A program made the translations under genes and the position numbers. Positions 1 through 7,735 of a stretch of 33,741 nucleotides of DNA are shown here, one piece after another. Below the pieces are notes generated by a model. It made no database searches and was not told the DNA's origin. It was given only the letters and a program-made list of their open reading frames with translations. The first letter of the stretch is position 1; each line of letters begins with the position of its first letter. Source of the DNA: a virus; IMG/VR virus record IMGVR_UViG_3300042523_000080, positions 1-33,741 of that record. One strand, 5' to 3'.

Positions 1-36
1 GAAAAGACCTTGATGTTCCGTAAGGGAGAACTATCC
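1..36. repeat. Terminal direct repeat (left copy), circular overlap
   Basis: The first 36 bases are identical to bases 33706-33741 at the other end. The repeat lies inside a single open reading frame that is continuous across the join. This is most simply an assembly overlap of a circular or circularly permuted molecule. A short true terminal repeat cannot be excluded from one sequence. Confidence 0.9.
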
Positions 37-111
37 ATCTTGACTTGGCTGAAAACCTTGAAAGAGGTCAGCGAACGAGCCTACGAGGAATTGAATGAAA
101 AGAATGTATGA
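1..111 (+). CDS. Hypothetical protein, 3' part of a gene that spans the window ends
   Basis: Codons 1-36 read EKTLMFRKGELSIL and onward, ending at TGA 109-111. They are the C-terminal part of the reading frame that starts at 33577. Joined through the 36-base overlap the protein is 79 residues, acidic, mostly helical in appearance, with no signal peptide or membrane segment. I do not recognise a named family. Its end overlaps the start of the zinc-ribbon gene at 95 by 17 bases, which suggests translational coupling in the packaging-to-capsid operon. Confidence 0.75.
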   Translation, partial: EKTLMFRKGELSILTWLKTLKEVSERAYEELNEKNV

Positions 112-322
112 TTTTGTCTGTGAAAACGGACACAAGATTGAGCGGTATTGTGTTTATGAGATGCAATCTGTTCAGTGTGAGTGCGGTGGTTTAGCCAATC
201 GCACAATCTCTGCGCCAAGCATTAACTTGGAAGGGTGGTCAGGGAGTTTCCCTGGTTCGGCAATGAAATTTGACCGAAAACACCGTGAAAAGTTAGCGGC
301 TGAACGCAAAACCACAACATAA
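95..322 (+). CDS. FmdB-like zinc-ribbon protein
   Basis: This 75-residue protein has an N-terminal metal-binding knuckle with C9, H13, C19, C28 and C30, the last two as CECGG. The rest is a basic tail (MKFDRKHREKLAAERK). The pattern matches the small FmdB-family zinc ribbons that many phages carry beside head genes. The molecular role of phage copies is unknown; a virion assembly or regulatory role is inference from position only. Its ATG lies inside the end of the preceding 79-residue gene, and the scaffold gene follows. Confidence 0.7.
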   Translation: MKRMYDFVCENGHKIERYCVYEMQSVQCECGGLANRTISAPSINLEGWSGSFPGSAMKFDRKHREKLAAERKTTT

Positions 323-378
323 GCATTTATGCCGTTGTGTCTCCTAGAACCCAAAAGTGGCAGGAAAAAGGAAAAACA

Positions 379-1140
379 ATGTTGATTGATAACCCAGACG
401 AGATGCAAAGTGAGTTAGAAGTCGTTGAAAAGCAACAACTTCACACCACAATTGAGCAAGATAGCAATGACATTCCCGACAAGTATCGGGGCAAAGAACT
501 GTCAGACATTATCAAGATGCACCAAGAAGCTGAGAAGCTGATCGGGAAGCAAGCCCAAGAGGTTGGTGAAGTACGCAAATTGGCAGACGAACTCATCAAG
601 CAAAACCTTGCGGGAAAGCCTCAACCTGTTAAAGAGGACGAGCCAGAAGTAGATTTTTTCGAGAATCCACAGGCGGCTGTTCGTAAGACTGTTGATAACC
701 ATCCTGATGTTCTTGCGGGTCGCCAAGCGGCTTTAGAGTTCAAAAAGATGCAGATTCAGCAAAAGCTTTCTAGTGAACACCCTGATTTTGGTCAGATTGT
801 TCAAGATACAGACTTTGTGAATTGGGTGAAATCTTCTCCTATTCGCCTTGGTTTGTACGCTAAAGCTGATGGTGAATATGACTATGACAGTGCTAACGAA
901 CTGCTCAGTACCTACAAGCAATTGAAGGGTGTTAAGGCTAAACAGACAAGTGACGCAGGGGAAACTCAGCGTAAGACTAATCTCAAAGCCGCATCTGTAG
1001 ATAGTGGTGGTACTGGTGAATCAGGAAAACGAGTCTATCGAAGGGCTGACCTTATTCGGCTGAAGATGCAAGACCCGAACCGCTACGATGCTTTGAGTGA
1101 TGAAATCATGCAAGCATATGCAGAGGGACGAGTCAAATAA
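379..1140 (+). CDS. Head scaffolding protein
   Basis: A 253-residue, highly charged, helical protein directly upstream of the major capsid gene, the classic scaffold position. The segment DIPDKYRGKELSDIIKMHQE at about residues 32-51, followed by AEKLIGKQAQEVGEVRKLAD, is typical of scaffold-type proteins in T7-like and P22-like podoviruses. The C-terminal 40 residues are basic (YRRADLIRLKMQDPNRY), as expected for a coat-binding tail. The ATG at 379 is preferred over the GTG at 337 because an AAGG ribosome-binding site sits 6 bases upstream and family members begin with a short acidic N-terminus. It should assemble with the capsid protein and leave the prohead. Confidence 0.8.
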   Translation: MLIDNPDEMQSELEVVEKQQLHTTIEQDSNDIPDKYRGKELSDIIKMHQEAEKLIGKQAQEVGEVRKLADELIKQNLAGKPQPVKEDEPEVDFFENPQAAVRKTVDNHPDVLAGRQAALEFKKMQIQQKLSSEHPDFGQIVQDTDFVNWVKSSPIRLGLYAKADGEYDYDSANELLSTYKQLKGVKAKQTSDAGETQRKTNLKAASVDSGGTGESGKRVYRRADLIRLKMQDPNRYDALSDEIMQAYAEGRVK

Positions 1141-1170
1141 CTTAACTTTTGATTTTATTGGAGAGACAAC

Positions 1171-2121
1171 ATGGCAACATCATTTTCCCCCACCAATTCG
1201 GTGACAGTAACAACCGCTGAAAAATTTATCCCTGATATTTGGTCAGATGAAATCGTAGCGGCTTATAAGAAAAACTTGGTTCTTGCGAACCTCGTTATGA
1301 AGATGAACTTTAGGGGCAAGAAAGGTGACACCATTCACATTCCCGCACCTACTCGTGGTTCTGCTACTGCTAAAGCCGCTGAGACAGCAGTCACTTTGAT
1401 TGCCGCTACTGAGTCTGAAGTGCAAGTGTCCATCAACAAGCACTATGAATATAGCCGCTTGATTGAAGACATCGTTGAAGCCCAAGCACTGAACTCTATG
1501 CGTCAGTTCTACACTGCTGATGCTGGTTACGCTTTGGCTCGTCAAGTTGATACTGACTTGGTGCAGTTGGGCCGTTCTGCCAATGGTGGTACTGCTGGTG
1601 CAGCCGCTTATGCTGCCGCTTACGTTGGTGGTGACGGTACAACAGCTTATGTTGCCGCAAGCAACAATGAGTCTGCTTTGACTGATGCCGCTATTCGCCG
1701 CACTATTCAGCGTTTGGATGACAACGATACTCCTATGGACAATCGTTTCTTCCTCATCCCTCCATCAAGCCGTAACACCCTGATGGGCTTGGCTCGTTAC
1801 ACCGAACAAGCATTTGTCGGTACTGGCGATGCTATCCGCACAGGCGAAATCGGCAACCTGTATGGTATCCCTGTGTTCACTTCCAGCAATGCTGACACAA
1901 CTTCTGGCTCTAATTCCGCTCGTGTCTGCTTGATGGGCCACAAGGACGCTATGGTTCTGGTTGAGCAAGTTGGTGTTCGTTCACAAGTGCAATACAAGCA
2001 AGAATATTTGGCAACACTGTTTACAAGTGACACTCTGTATGGCGTAGCCGCCCTGCGTAGTGCCGCTTCTACTGGTGCTGCTAAGTCTTCTGCTATGTTT
2101 GCTTTGGCAGTTCCAGCCTAA
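1171..2121 (+). CDS. Major capsid protein
   Basis: A 316-residue protein with the N-terminal pattern of HK97-fold coat proteins in this phage group: IPDIWSDEIVAAYKKNLVLA, then a conserved KKGDTIHIPAPTRG stretch and an INKHYEYSRLIEDIVEAQ spine-helix-like segment. The C-terminus is alanine- and serine-rich. GGAGAG lies 8 bases before the ATG. A terminator follows immediately, consistent with a very abundant product needing its own transcript end. It sits after the scaffold gene and before a decoration candidate. Length and motifs support capsid rather than tail tube. Confidence 0.88.
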   Translation: MATSFSPTNSVTVTTAEKFIPDIWSDEIVAAYKKNLVLANLVMKMNFRGKKGDTIHIPAPTRGSATAKAAETAVTLIAATESEVQVSINKHYEYSRLIEDIVEAQALNSMRQFYTADAGYALARQVDTDLVQLGRSANGGTAGAAAYAAAYVGGDGTTAYVAASNNESALTDAAIRRTIQRLDDNDTPMDNRFFLIPPSSRNTLMGLARYTEQAFVGTGDAIRTGEIGNLYGIPVFTSSNADTTSGSNSARVCLMGHKDAMVLVEQVGVRSQVQYKQEYLATLFTSDTLYGVAALRSAASTGAAKSSAMFALAVPA

Positions 2122-2132
2122 TTGCAGTTGCG

Positions 2133-2163
2133 CCCCCTGCCCTAGTGGTGGGGGGACTTTTTT
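2133..2163 (+). terminator. Intrinsic terminator after the capsid gene
   Basis: A 9-bp GC-rich stem (CCCCCTGCC with GGTGGGGGG, two G-T wobbles) closes a five-base CTAGT loop and is followed by AC and six T residues. It begins 11 bases after the capsid stop codon. Geometry is that of a rho-independent terminator, possibly partial so that downstream genes are made at lower level. Confidence 0.85.
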
Positions 2164-2185
2164 AACTTAATTAGGAGAAATCAAA

Positions 2186-2509
2186 ATGGCAACCGCTTCA
2201 GCAGTAGTTTCACGCCGTGGTAATGACCAGTTTCGGGGTTTGTTCTCCGATACTTGGGCAGTTCGTTGCACCCTTGACGCTGGCTCTTTAGTCGATGGCG
2301 CTGGTGAAACAGATGATGTAACAGTGGCTGGTGTCGCCTTGGGTGACATGGTTATTGGTGCATCTTTGGGTGTGGATTTGGTTGGTTTGACAGTTACTGG
2401 CTATGTCAGTGCTGCCAATACTGTCAAGTTCCGCATTCAAAACGAGTCAGGTTCTACAGCAGACTTGGCATCTTCTACCTTGCGTCTCGTTGTTGTTCGC
2501 ATGGTGTAA
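2186..2509 (+). CDS. Probable head decoration (capsid-stabilising) protein
   Basis: A 107-residue, beta-rich, soluble protein with no membrane segment. The middle carries a pattern common in small capsid-surface proteins: VTVAGVALGDMVIGASLGVD followed by VTGYVSAANTVKFRIQNESG. It lies directly after the capsid gene behind an AGGAGA ribosome-binding site, and is bracketed by two terminator-like hairpins, so it may be made as its own abundant unit. The decoration role is inferred from fold-like pattern and position; no catalytic residues are visible. Confidence 0.6.
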   Translation: MATASAVVSRRGNDQFRGLFSDTWAVRCTLDAGSLVDGAGETDDVTVAGVALGDMVIGASLGVDLVGLTVTGYVSAANTVKFRIQNESGSTADLASSTLRLVVVRMV

Positions 2510-2513
2510 GGAT

Positions 2514-2536
2514 AGGGGGGCTAGTCCCCCCTTTCT
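2514..2536 (+). terminator. Terminator-like hairpin after the decoration gene
   Basis: A perfect 7-bp stem (A plus six G, pairing six C plus T) encloses a CTAGT loop, the same loop as in the hairpin at 2133. The downstream tail is only TTCTC, so termination would be weak. It begins 5 bases after the stop codon at 2507-2509. Confidence 0.6.
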
Positions 2537-2551
2537 CACTTGAGGGGTTTT

Positions 2552-2770
2552 ATGGCTACTTTTCGTTGTCTCCAGTCTGGCAGTACCGTGACTTTCACCT
2601 TGCAACATGACATTGACTCCATGAAGGGTCATCAAGGTTATGTGAGGGTAGATGAACCAGAAGTAACCATAGAGTCTCATGATTCTGTGCGTACAGATAC
2701 CGCCTTTCGTGCGCCTGTCATCCCAACAATCAAACGCATGGGTAGACCCCGAAAGGTAGCAAATGTCTGA
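2552..2770 (+). CDS. Small hypothetical protein with AT-hook-like C-terminus
   Basis: A 72-residue protein starting MATFRCLQSG and ending in IKRMGRPRKVANV. The GRPRK core resembles an AT-hook minor-groove DNA-binding motif, although one copy is weak evidence. The rest is beta-like with no cysteine pair or membrane segment. ATG 2552 is chosen over TTG 2540 because GAGGGG lies 4 bases upstream. Its end overlaps the next gene by 8 bases. Function unknown; it may be a minor virion protein that contacts DNA. Confidence 0.6.
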   Translation: MATFRCLQSGSTVTFTLQHDIDSMKGHQGYVRVDEPEVTIESHDSVRTDTAFRAPVIPTIKRMGRPRKVANV

Positions 2771-2966
2771 TATTGATGCCAGAGATTTCGGCAAACTAGA
2801 AGCTCAAGTCGAGGCTCTCCAGAAGGAGATGCACCAATTGAGTGCTGATGTCAAATCCCTGTTGGAACTTGCCAACAAGGGTAAAGGTGGCTTCTGGGGC
2901 GGCATGATGGTCGCTTCTGCTGTTGGTGGCTTGTTTACATTCATCATTGATCGTATCTGGAAATAA
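2763..2966 (+). CDS. Small coiled-coil protein with C-terminal membrane anchor (XhlA-like)
   Basis: Of 67 residues, about 8-37 form a heptad-rich helix (KLEAQVEALQKEMHQLSADV). A glycine-rich hydrophobic segment at about 44-63 (FWGGMMVASAVGGLFTFII) ends in a short basic tail DRIWK. That layout is the one seen in XhlA-type haemolysin or holin-accessory proteins, with the helix facing the cytoplasm. It sits among head genes rather than in the lysis block, so a role in membrane attachment or early entry is equally possible. Start overlaps the preceding gene. Confidence 0.6.
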   Translation: MSDIDARDFGKLEAQVEALQKEMHQLSADVKSLLELANKGKGGFWGGMMVASAVGGLFTFIIDRIWK

Positions 2967-2976
2967 GGAGAAAACT

Positions 2977-3165
2977 ATGCCTATGGTCGGAAAAAAGAAG
3001 TTTCCCTACTCTGAAAAAGGCGAGAAAGAAGCCAAAGAGTATGGCAAGAAAAAGGGTGTCCCTGTGACTGTCATGATTGCTGTTGGCAAGCCAAAAATGG
3101 GTATGCCCATGCGTGGTGGTCGTACCGCTACAAACATGATGAAAAAATCTTCAAGAGGTAAATAA
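2977..3165 (+). CDS. Small lysine-rich protein
   Basis: A 62-residue strongly basic protein (GKKKFPYSEKGEKEAKEYGK near the N-terminus, MMKKSSRGK at the end). There is no cysteine pair or membrane segment. AAGGAG lies 6 bases before ATG 2977, which is why this start is preferred to the upstream-extended frame. Similar KKFPY-type micro-proteins occur next to phage head genes; their role is not known. The stop shares a base with the next start. Confidence 0.6.
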   Translation: MPMVGKKKFPYSEKGEKEAKEYGKKKGVPVTVMIAVGKPKMGMPMRGGRTATNMMKKSSRGK

Positions 3166-3482
3166 TGTCTACTTTCCAACTCGACCCTAATCAAGTTGCT
3201 TATGGTGTTGCCGCCATTGGCACAACCCAAGTTTTCTCAGTGACTAACTCAAGCGTTGCGTCTACTGCTTTTGGTGCTAATACCACCATGATTCGTATTG
3301 CTTGCTCTTTGGGACACTGCCATTACCAAATTGGCTCTGCTCCAACTGCAAACCTTACAACTTCACCCATGATTCCCAACAATTCTATTGAGATTATTAG
3401 GGTCAACCCTGGTCAAAAGATTGCGGTTATTAAGGATTCTGGCGTTACTTCTTCAACAATTTCTGTGACAGAGTTGGTATGA
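3165..3482 (+). CDS. Small beta-rich structural protein, hypothetical
   Basis: A 105-residue protein dominated by S, T, V, I and N, without charged clusters or membrane segments. It reads like a beta-sandwich: QVFSVTNSSV, IRIACSLGHCHYQIG, SIEIIRVNPGQKIAVIKD. Such proteins downstream of capsid genes are commonly minor head or head-fibre proteins. The ATG overlaps the upstream TAA by one base and the TGA overlaps the next ATG, so it is translationally coupled on both sides. Confidence 0.55.
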   Translation: MSTFQLDPNQVAYGVAAIGTTQVFSVTNSSVASTAFGANTTMIRIACSLGHCHYQIGSAPTANLTTSPMIPNNSIEIIRVNPGQKIAVIKDSGVTSSTISVTELV

Positions 3483-3643
3483 AAACCAAGGCTCAAAAGA
3501 AAATTAGCAAGGTAATGACCGAGTACGGCAAAGGGGAATTGCACTCTGGTAAGGGTGGCCCTGTTGTCAAGTCTCAAAAACAGGCTATTGCCATTGCTTT
3601 GAGTGAAGCTGGTAAGGCCAAGCCCAAGAAGAAGATGAAATGA
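3479..3643 (+). CDS. DUF6496-like lysine-rich micro-protein
   Basis: A 54-residue basic protein: MKTKAQKKISKVMTEYGKGE, then LHSGKGGPVVKSQKQAIAIA and LSEAG followed by a lysine-rich tail. The KVM-(short)-G-L-SG then K-Q-AIAIALSEAG pattern is that of DUF6496, a family found in bacteria and phages with no assigned function. It falls below common ORF length cut-offs. It starts ATGA-coupled to the preceding gene, and its own stop overlaps the next ATG. Confidence 0.7.
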   Translation: MKTKAQKKISKVMTEYGKGELHSGKGGPVVKSQKQAIAIALSEAGKAKPKKKMK

Positions 3644-3798
3644 AGCAGGGACTTTATTCAAATATTCGGGCCAAACAAGCTCGTATCAAGGCTGGTTCTG
3701 GCGAGAAGATGAACAAGGTAGGGTCTAAAGCCGCACCTACAGCCGCTGACTTCAAACAGGCGGCTAAGACTGCAAAGAAGCCCAAAAAGGTGAAGTAA
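3640..3798 (+). CDS. Small basic phage protein, hypothetical
   Basis: A 52-residue protein beginning MKQGLYSNIRAKQARIKAGS and ending in AADFKQAAKTAKKPKKVK. The GLY-NI-AK-RIKAGSGEKM then APTA-FKQAAKTAKK pattern recurs in many phage structural blocks, function unknown. It is ATGA-coupled to the gene before, and the next start follows its stop with no gap. Composition suggests nucleic-acid contact, which is inference. Confidence 0.7.
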   Translation: MKQGLYSNIRAKQARIKAGSGEKMNKVGSKAAPTAADFKQAAKTAKKPKKVK

Positions 3799-4107
3799 AT
3801 GAAGACTCCAACTTGGCAGACAAAAGCTGGTCAAAATCCAAAAGGCGGCTTGAATGCCAAGGGCAGAGCCTCTTATAATGCGGAAACTGGTGGCAATCTG
3901 AAAGCACCAGTGAAATCAGGGGATAATCCCCGCAGAGCAAGTTTCTTGGCTCGCATGGGCAATATGGCTGGTGCAGAGTACAAGGATGGTGAACCGACAA
4001 GACTGCTTCTTTCGCTAAAGGCTTGGGGTGCTAACTCCAAATCTGACGCAAAGGCAAAAGCTCAAGCTATCTCCGCAAGGAACAAAGCAAAGGCAAAAAG
4101 CAGATGA
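3799..4107 (+). CDS. DUF6321-like small protein
   Basis: A 102-residue basic protein with the family pattern W-x-KAGQNPKGGLNAKGRASYNA (residues about 5-26), then LKAPVKSGDNPRRASFLARM and ending in an alanine- and lysine-rich helix. This is recognisable as DUF6321, a family seen in phage head-gene neighbourhoods with no known activity. It is the last of a run of four very basic micro-proteins and overlaps the adaptor gene by 4 bases. Confidence 0.7.
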   Translation: MKTPTWQTKAGQNPKGGLNAKGRASYNAETGGNLKAPVKSGDNPRRASFLARMGNMAGAEYKDGEPTRLLLSLKAWGANSKSDAKAKAQAISARNKAKAKSR

Positions 4108-4751
4108 CATACCTAGAACTTGTTAATGATGTCCTTGTAAGGTTGCGTGAAACAACAGTTTCAACCGTTACCCAAACATCTTATTCATCTTTGATTGGCA
4201 AGTTTGTCAATGATGCAAAACGTCAAGTTGAAGATGCTTTTGCATGGAATGTGCTTGGCACTACCGTTACCCTGTCTACAACATCAGGCACATACTCTTA
4301 TGCTTTAACTGGCGCTGGTCAGAAGTTCCAAGTGCTTGATGTACTGAATGTAACTAGCAATCTCCGCATGAGAAATGTGGACTTTGCTACGATGAATCGT
4401 TATCAGAACTTCTCTACTCCTGTTAATGGAATTCCCGCCTATTACGCCTTTGATGGCGTAGATGGTAGCTATGACACCAAGGTAACGATTTATCCTCGTC
4501 CTGATGGTGTTTACAGCATCCCATTTAGCCTAACAGTGCCACAGGCAACATTGTCTAGTGACGCTACTGTTATCAAAGTTCCTGACACCTTGGTATCTCA
4601 GAATGCTTATGCTCGTGCTTTGGTTGAACGTGGTGAAGATGGTGGCATGAGTTCATCTGAGGCTTATGCCCTGTACAAAACAATGTTGTCTGATTACATT
4701 GCTTTGGAAGGCACTCGTTATCCTGAAAATCAAGAATTTTTGGCGGTGTAA
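4104..4751 (+). CDS. Head-tail adaptor protein (P22 gp4 / T7 gp11-like)
   Basis: A 215-residue protein with the N-terminal helical pattern of podovirus adaptors (YLELVNDVLVRLRE, then FVNDAKRQVEDAFAWNVL) and a beta-rich centre. It sits between head genes and the tail hub gene, as expected for the ring under the portal (P22 gp4 or T7 gp11 role). Start is ATGA-coupled to the previous gene and its stop overlaps the hub gene start by one base. The exact family is uncertain because sequence conservation among adaptors is low. Confidence 0.7.
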   Translation: MTYLELVNDVLVRLRETTVSTVTQTSYSSLIGKFVNDAKRQVEDAFAWNVLGTTVTLSTTSGTYSYALTGAGQKFQVLDVLNVTSNLRMRNVDFATMNRYQNFSTPVNGIPAYYAFDGVDGSYDTKVTIYPRPDGVYSIPFSLTVPQATLSSDATVIKVPDTLVSQNAYARALVERGEDGGMSSSEAYALYKTMLSDYIALEGTRYPENQEFLAV

Positions 4752-6310
4752 TGGCAACAGGACTTGAAATAGCTTCAATTAGTGCGCCAGGATTTTTCGG
4801 CCTCAACACACAAGATAGTCCATTGGATTTGTCTTCTGGCTTTGCTTTGATTGCTTCAAATTGCGTTATTGACCAATATGGTCGTGTTGGCTCTCGTAAA
4901 GGGTGGACTCCACTCAATTCATCTACTGGAAACCTTGGCTCAAATGATGTGACTGTCATGCACGAATTGGTGCAAGCTGATGGCACTTTGACTGTATTGT
5001 TTGCTGGCAACAACAAGTTGTTCAAACTTGATGGCTCTAATGCTGTTGTTGAATTGACCTATGGGGGAGGGGGGTCTGCTCCTACCATTACAGCTAGTAA
5101 CTGGCAATGTGCTTCTTTGAATGGAATAACTTACTTCTTCCAATCAGGTCATGACCCACTAATATTTGACCCTGCTGTATCTACAACCACATATCGCCGT
5201 GTTTCAGAGAAGACTGGCTATGTGGCTACAGTTCCTAACGCCAACATCTGCATTTCTGCTTATGGTCGTTTGTGGGCTGCTAACACCACCTCTAACAATG
5301 CTACTGTTTACTACAGTGACTTGATTGCTGGTCATGTGTGGGCAACAGGTAGTTCTGGCAGTCTGAATGTCAACAATGTTTGGCCTAGTGGCGCTGATGA
5401 AGTCACTGGTTTAGCGGCTCATAACGGCTTCTTGTTCATCTTTGGCAAACGTCAAATCTTGGTTTATAAGGATGCAACTAGCCCATCAACCATGTCATTG
5501 AGTGACACTGTTGAGAGTATTGGTTGCATTGCTAGGGATAGCATTCAGACAACCAGTAGCGATGTTGTGTTTTTGTCTAATGGTGGTGTTCGTTCATTGA
5601 TGAGGACTATTCAAGAGAAGTCTGCGCCAGAGCGTGACTTGTCTAAGAATGTTCGTGATGATCTGACTCAGAAGTTGAATAGCGAGACATTAGCAAACAT
5701 CAAGTCTGTCCATTCAGAAAAAGAAGCGTTTTACTTGTTGTCTTTGCCTGTCAATCAACAAGTCTATTGCTTTGACACAAAGGCTGCATTGCAAGATGGT
5801 TCTTACCGTGCAACGACATGGGACTCCATACTTCCTAAGTCTTTCTTGTCTAAGCGCAATGGTGACGTTTTGATTGGGAAGACTGGTTATGTTGCTCAAT
5901 ACGCAGGGTATAAAGACGATACGGCTTCATATCGTATGGCGTATTACACAAACCATGCCGACCTTGGAAACCAGTCAAGAACATCAATTATCAAGAAGAT
6001 TTCTGTTGTGATTATTGGTGGCAGTAACCAGTATGTGACTATCAAGTGGGGGTATGACTTCCTGACAAACTACTTGTCTGAGAACGTCTTGATTCCAGCG
6101 CAAGGTGTTTCAGAATATGGAATAGCTGAATATGGTGCAAATGCCACTATTGTTGCTTACTATTCTGAAGGTGTTGCATTGCAAACATTGGTTGCCAATG
6201 GTGGTGGCTCTGGAAAGATTGTTCAAACTGGTTACGAAATGGACATTAACGGTTCTCAACTTTCCATTCAAAAAATTGAAATTCAATCTAAACAAGGTCG
6301 ATTGACTTAA
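4751..6310 (+). CDS. Tail hub / nozzle protein (P22 gp10-like, packaged DNA stabilisation)
   Basis: A 519-residue, beta-rich protein. The N-terminus (GLNTQDSPLDLSSGFALIAS and then NCVIDQYGRVGSRKGW) is the hallmark of gp10 or tail-tubular-B type hub proteins in podoviruses. Repeated short beta blades follow (LFKLDGS, YFFQSGHDPLIFD, GRLWAANTT, GFLFIFGKRQILVYK), as in a propeller-like body. It would close the portal channel after packaging and form the tail nozzle. It is coupled to the adaptor gene by a one-base overlap, and the tail fibre gene follows. Confidence 0.8.
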   Translation: MATGLEIASISAPGFFGLNTQDSPLDLSSGFALIASNCVIDQYGRVGSRKGWTPLNSSTGNLGSNDVTVMHELVQADGTLTVLFAGNNKLFKLDGSNAVVELTYGGGGSAPTITASNWQCASLNGITYFFQSGHDPLIFDPAVSTTTYRRVSEKTGYVATVPNANICISAYGRLWAANTTSNNATVYYSDLIAGHVWATGSSGSLNVNNVWPSGADEVTGLAAHNGFLFIFGKRQILVYKDATSPSTMSLSDTVESIGCIARDSIQTTSSDVVFLSNGGVRSLMRTIQEKSAPERDLSKNVRDDLTQKLNSETLANIKSVHSEKEAFYLLSLPVNQQVYCFDTKAALQDGSYRATTWDSILPKSFLSKRNGDVLIGKTGYVAQYAGYKDDTASYRMAYYTNHADLGNQSRTSIIKKISVVIIGGSNQYVTIKWGYDFLTNYLSENVLIPAQGVSEYGIAEYGANATIVAYYSEGVALQTLVANGGGSGKIVQTGYEMDINGSQLSIQKIEIQSKQGRLT

Positions 6311-6319
6311 GAGGTACAA

Positions 6320-7735
6320 ATGACTGCATATACAAAATCAACCAACTTTGCGACTAAGGATACGCTGACATCTGGCGACCCTTTAAAGATTGTCAAAGGT
6401 ACAGAGATCAACACTGAGTTTGACAACATTCAAACTGCTGTTAACTCTAAGGCTGATACAGCATCTCCTACATTTACTGGAACTGTAACCATTCCATCGT
6501 TGTCGTTATCTGGCTTAACTGTTTCAAGTGCAGTTGCTACTAATGCTTCAAACGCATTGGTTAGTGTGACAAATACAGGTACAGGCAACAATGTATTGGC
6601 AACTAGCCCAACATTGGTAACGCCTATCCTTGGTACACCACAAAGCGGAACATTGACAAATGCCACAGGATTGCCTTTAACTACTGGTGTAACAGGTGTT
6701 TTGCCTGAAGCCAATGGTGGCACAGGCACAACCACTGGCTACTACGGGTTTAAATCAAGAATCATCAACGGCTCAATGGTTATTGACCAGAGGAATGCGG
6801 GGGCTGAAGTTAACCCTGCTGTAAACGGAGCGTACTATACTGACCGTTGGAGCGTGATTGCTACGCAGACTTCAAAGTTTAAGATTGGTCAAAACGCTGG
6901 CGCTGTCACACCGCCTGTTGGATATATTAAATATCTTGGCATTACCTCTCTTTCTGCATACTCAGTAACTTCTACCGATGTATTTGAAGTTCGTCAAAAC
7001 ATTGAAGGATTAAATGTTGCTGACTTGGGTTGGGGTGCGGCTGGTGCGGCAACCGTTACATTGTCGTTTTGGGTTTATTCAAGCCTGACAGGAACTTTTG
7101 GTGGCGCTTTGCAAAATACTGCTTACACCCGAAGCTATCCTTTCAGCTACACAATCAGCGCAGCAAATACATGGGAACTGAAAAGCGTAACTATTGCTGG
7201 TGACACAACAGGAACTTGGCTAAAAACTAACGATACTGGCGTTCGCGTGGTATTTGGTTTGGGTGTTGGCTCAACATATAGTGGCACAGCGGGGGCTTGG
7301 GCAGCATCAGAACTTCATTCAGCTACAGGCGCAACCAGCGTAGTCGGCACAAACGGAGCCACGTTCTACATCACAGGTGTCCAGCTTGAGAAAGGCTCAA
7401 CAGCAACGAGCTTTGACTACAGGCCGTATGGCACTGAGTTGGCTTTGTGTCAGCGTTACTTCCAGCTTATTGACTACTCCACCAACAACGGCGGTCTCCC
7501 GGCCAATTGGTATCAATTTAGTGTGCCGTTTTTGGTGGCTATGCGAGCGTCACCAACTATGGTTGCTTCAACTATTGGCTCTAACACAGGGTCTGCCCAA
7601 ACCTTTCAAGACGCTGGAACTGTTAACGGGTGGACACTAGACAACGCATATACAAACTCAGCAACAATTCGCGGGCCAAATGTTAATTTGAGCCGTGGCG
7701 TTACTGGCCGTGGTCAATTTAGTTCGGAGCTTTGA
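6320..7735 (+). CDS. Tail fibre / receptor-binding protein
   Basis: A 471-residue protein. An N-terminal attachment region is followed by low-complexity fibre repeats (SPTFTGTVTIPSLSLSGLTV and TPILGTPQSGTLTNATGLPL), then the junction EANGGTGTT at about residue 130. The C-terminal two thirds from about residue 145 (RIINGSMVIDQRNAGAEV) are a carbohydrate-binding-like jelly roll ending at TGVQLEKGSTATSFDYRPYG. That final motif is common in phage fibres with sugar-binding domains. No protease or lyase signature is evident. It follows the hub gene and precedes a small fibre-associated gene. Confidence 0.82.
   Translation: MTAYTKSTNFATKDTLTSGDPLKIVKGTEINTEFDNIQTAVNSKADTASPTFTGTVTIPSLSLSGLTVSSAVATNASNALVSVTNTGTGNNVLATSPTLVTPILGTPQSGTLTNATGLPLTTGVTGVLPEANGGTGTTTGYYGFKSRIINGSMVIDQRNAGAEVNPAVNGAYYTDRWSVIATQTSKFKIGQNAGAVTPPVGYIKYLGITSLSAYSVTSTDVFEVRQNIEGLNVADLGWGAAGAATVTLSFWVYSSLTGTFGGALQNTAYTRSYPFSYTISAANTWELKSVTIAGDTTGTWLKTNDTGVRVVFGLGVGSTYSGTAGAWAASELHSATGATSVVGTNGATFYITGVQLEKGSTATSFDYRPYGTELALCQRYFQLIDYSTNNGGLPANWYQFSVPFLVAMRASPTMVASTIGSNTGSAQTFQDAGTVNGWTLDNAYTNSATIRGPNVNLSRGVTGRGQFSSEL

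Noticed and set aside
4573-5025. 150-residue - strand frame
   Set aside because: Antisense to the adaptor and hub genes, with no ribosome-binding site or recognisable pattern.
6320-7735. Diversity-generating target at the fibre gene
   Set aside because: No reverse transcriptase and no template repeat were found anywhere in the window.
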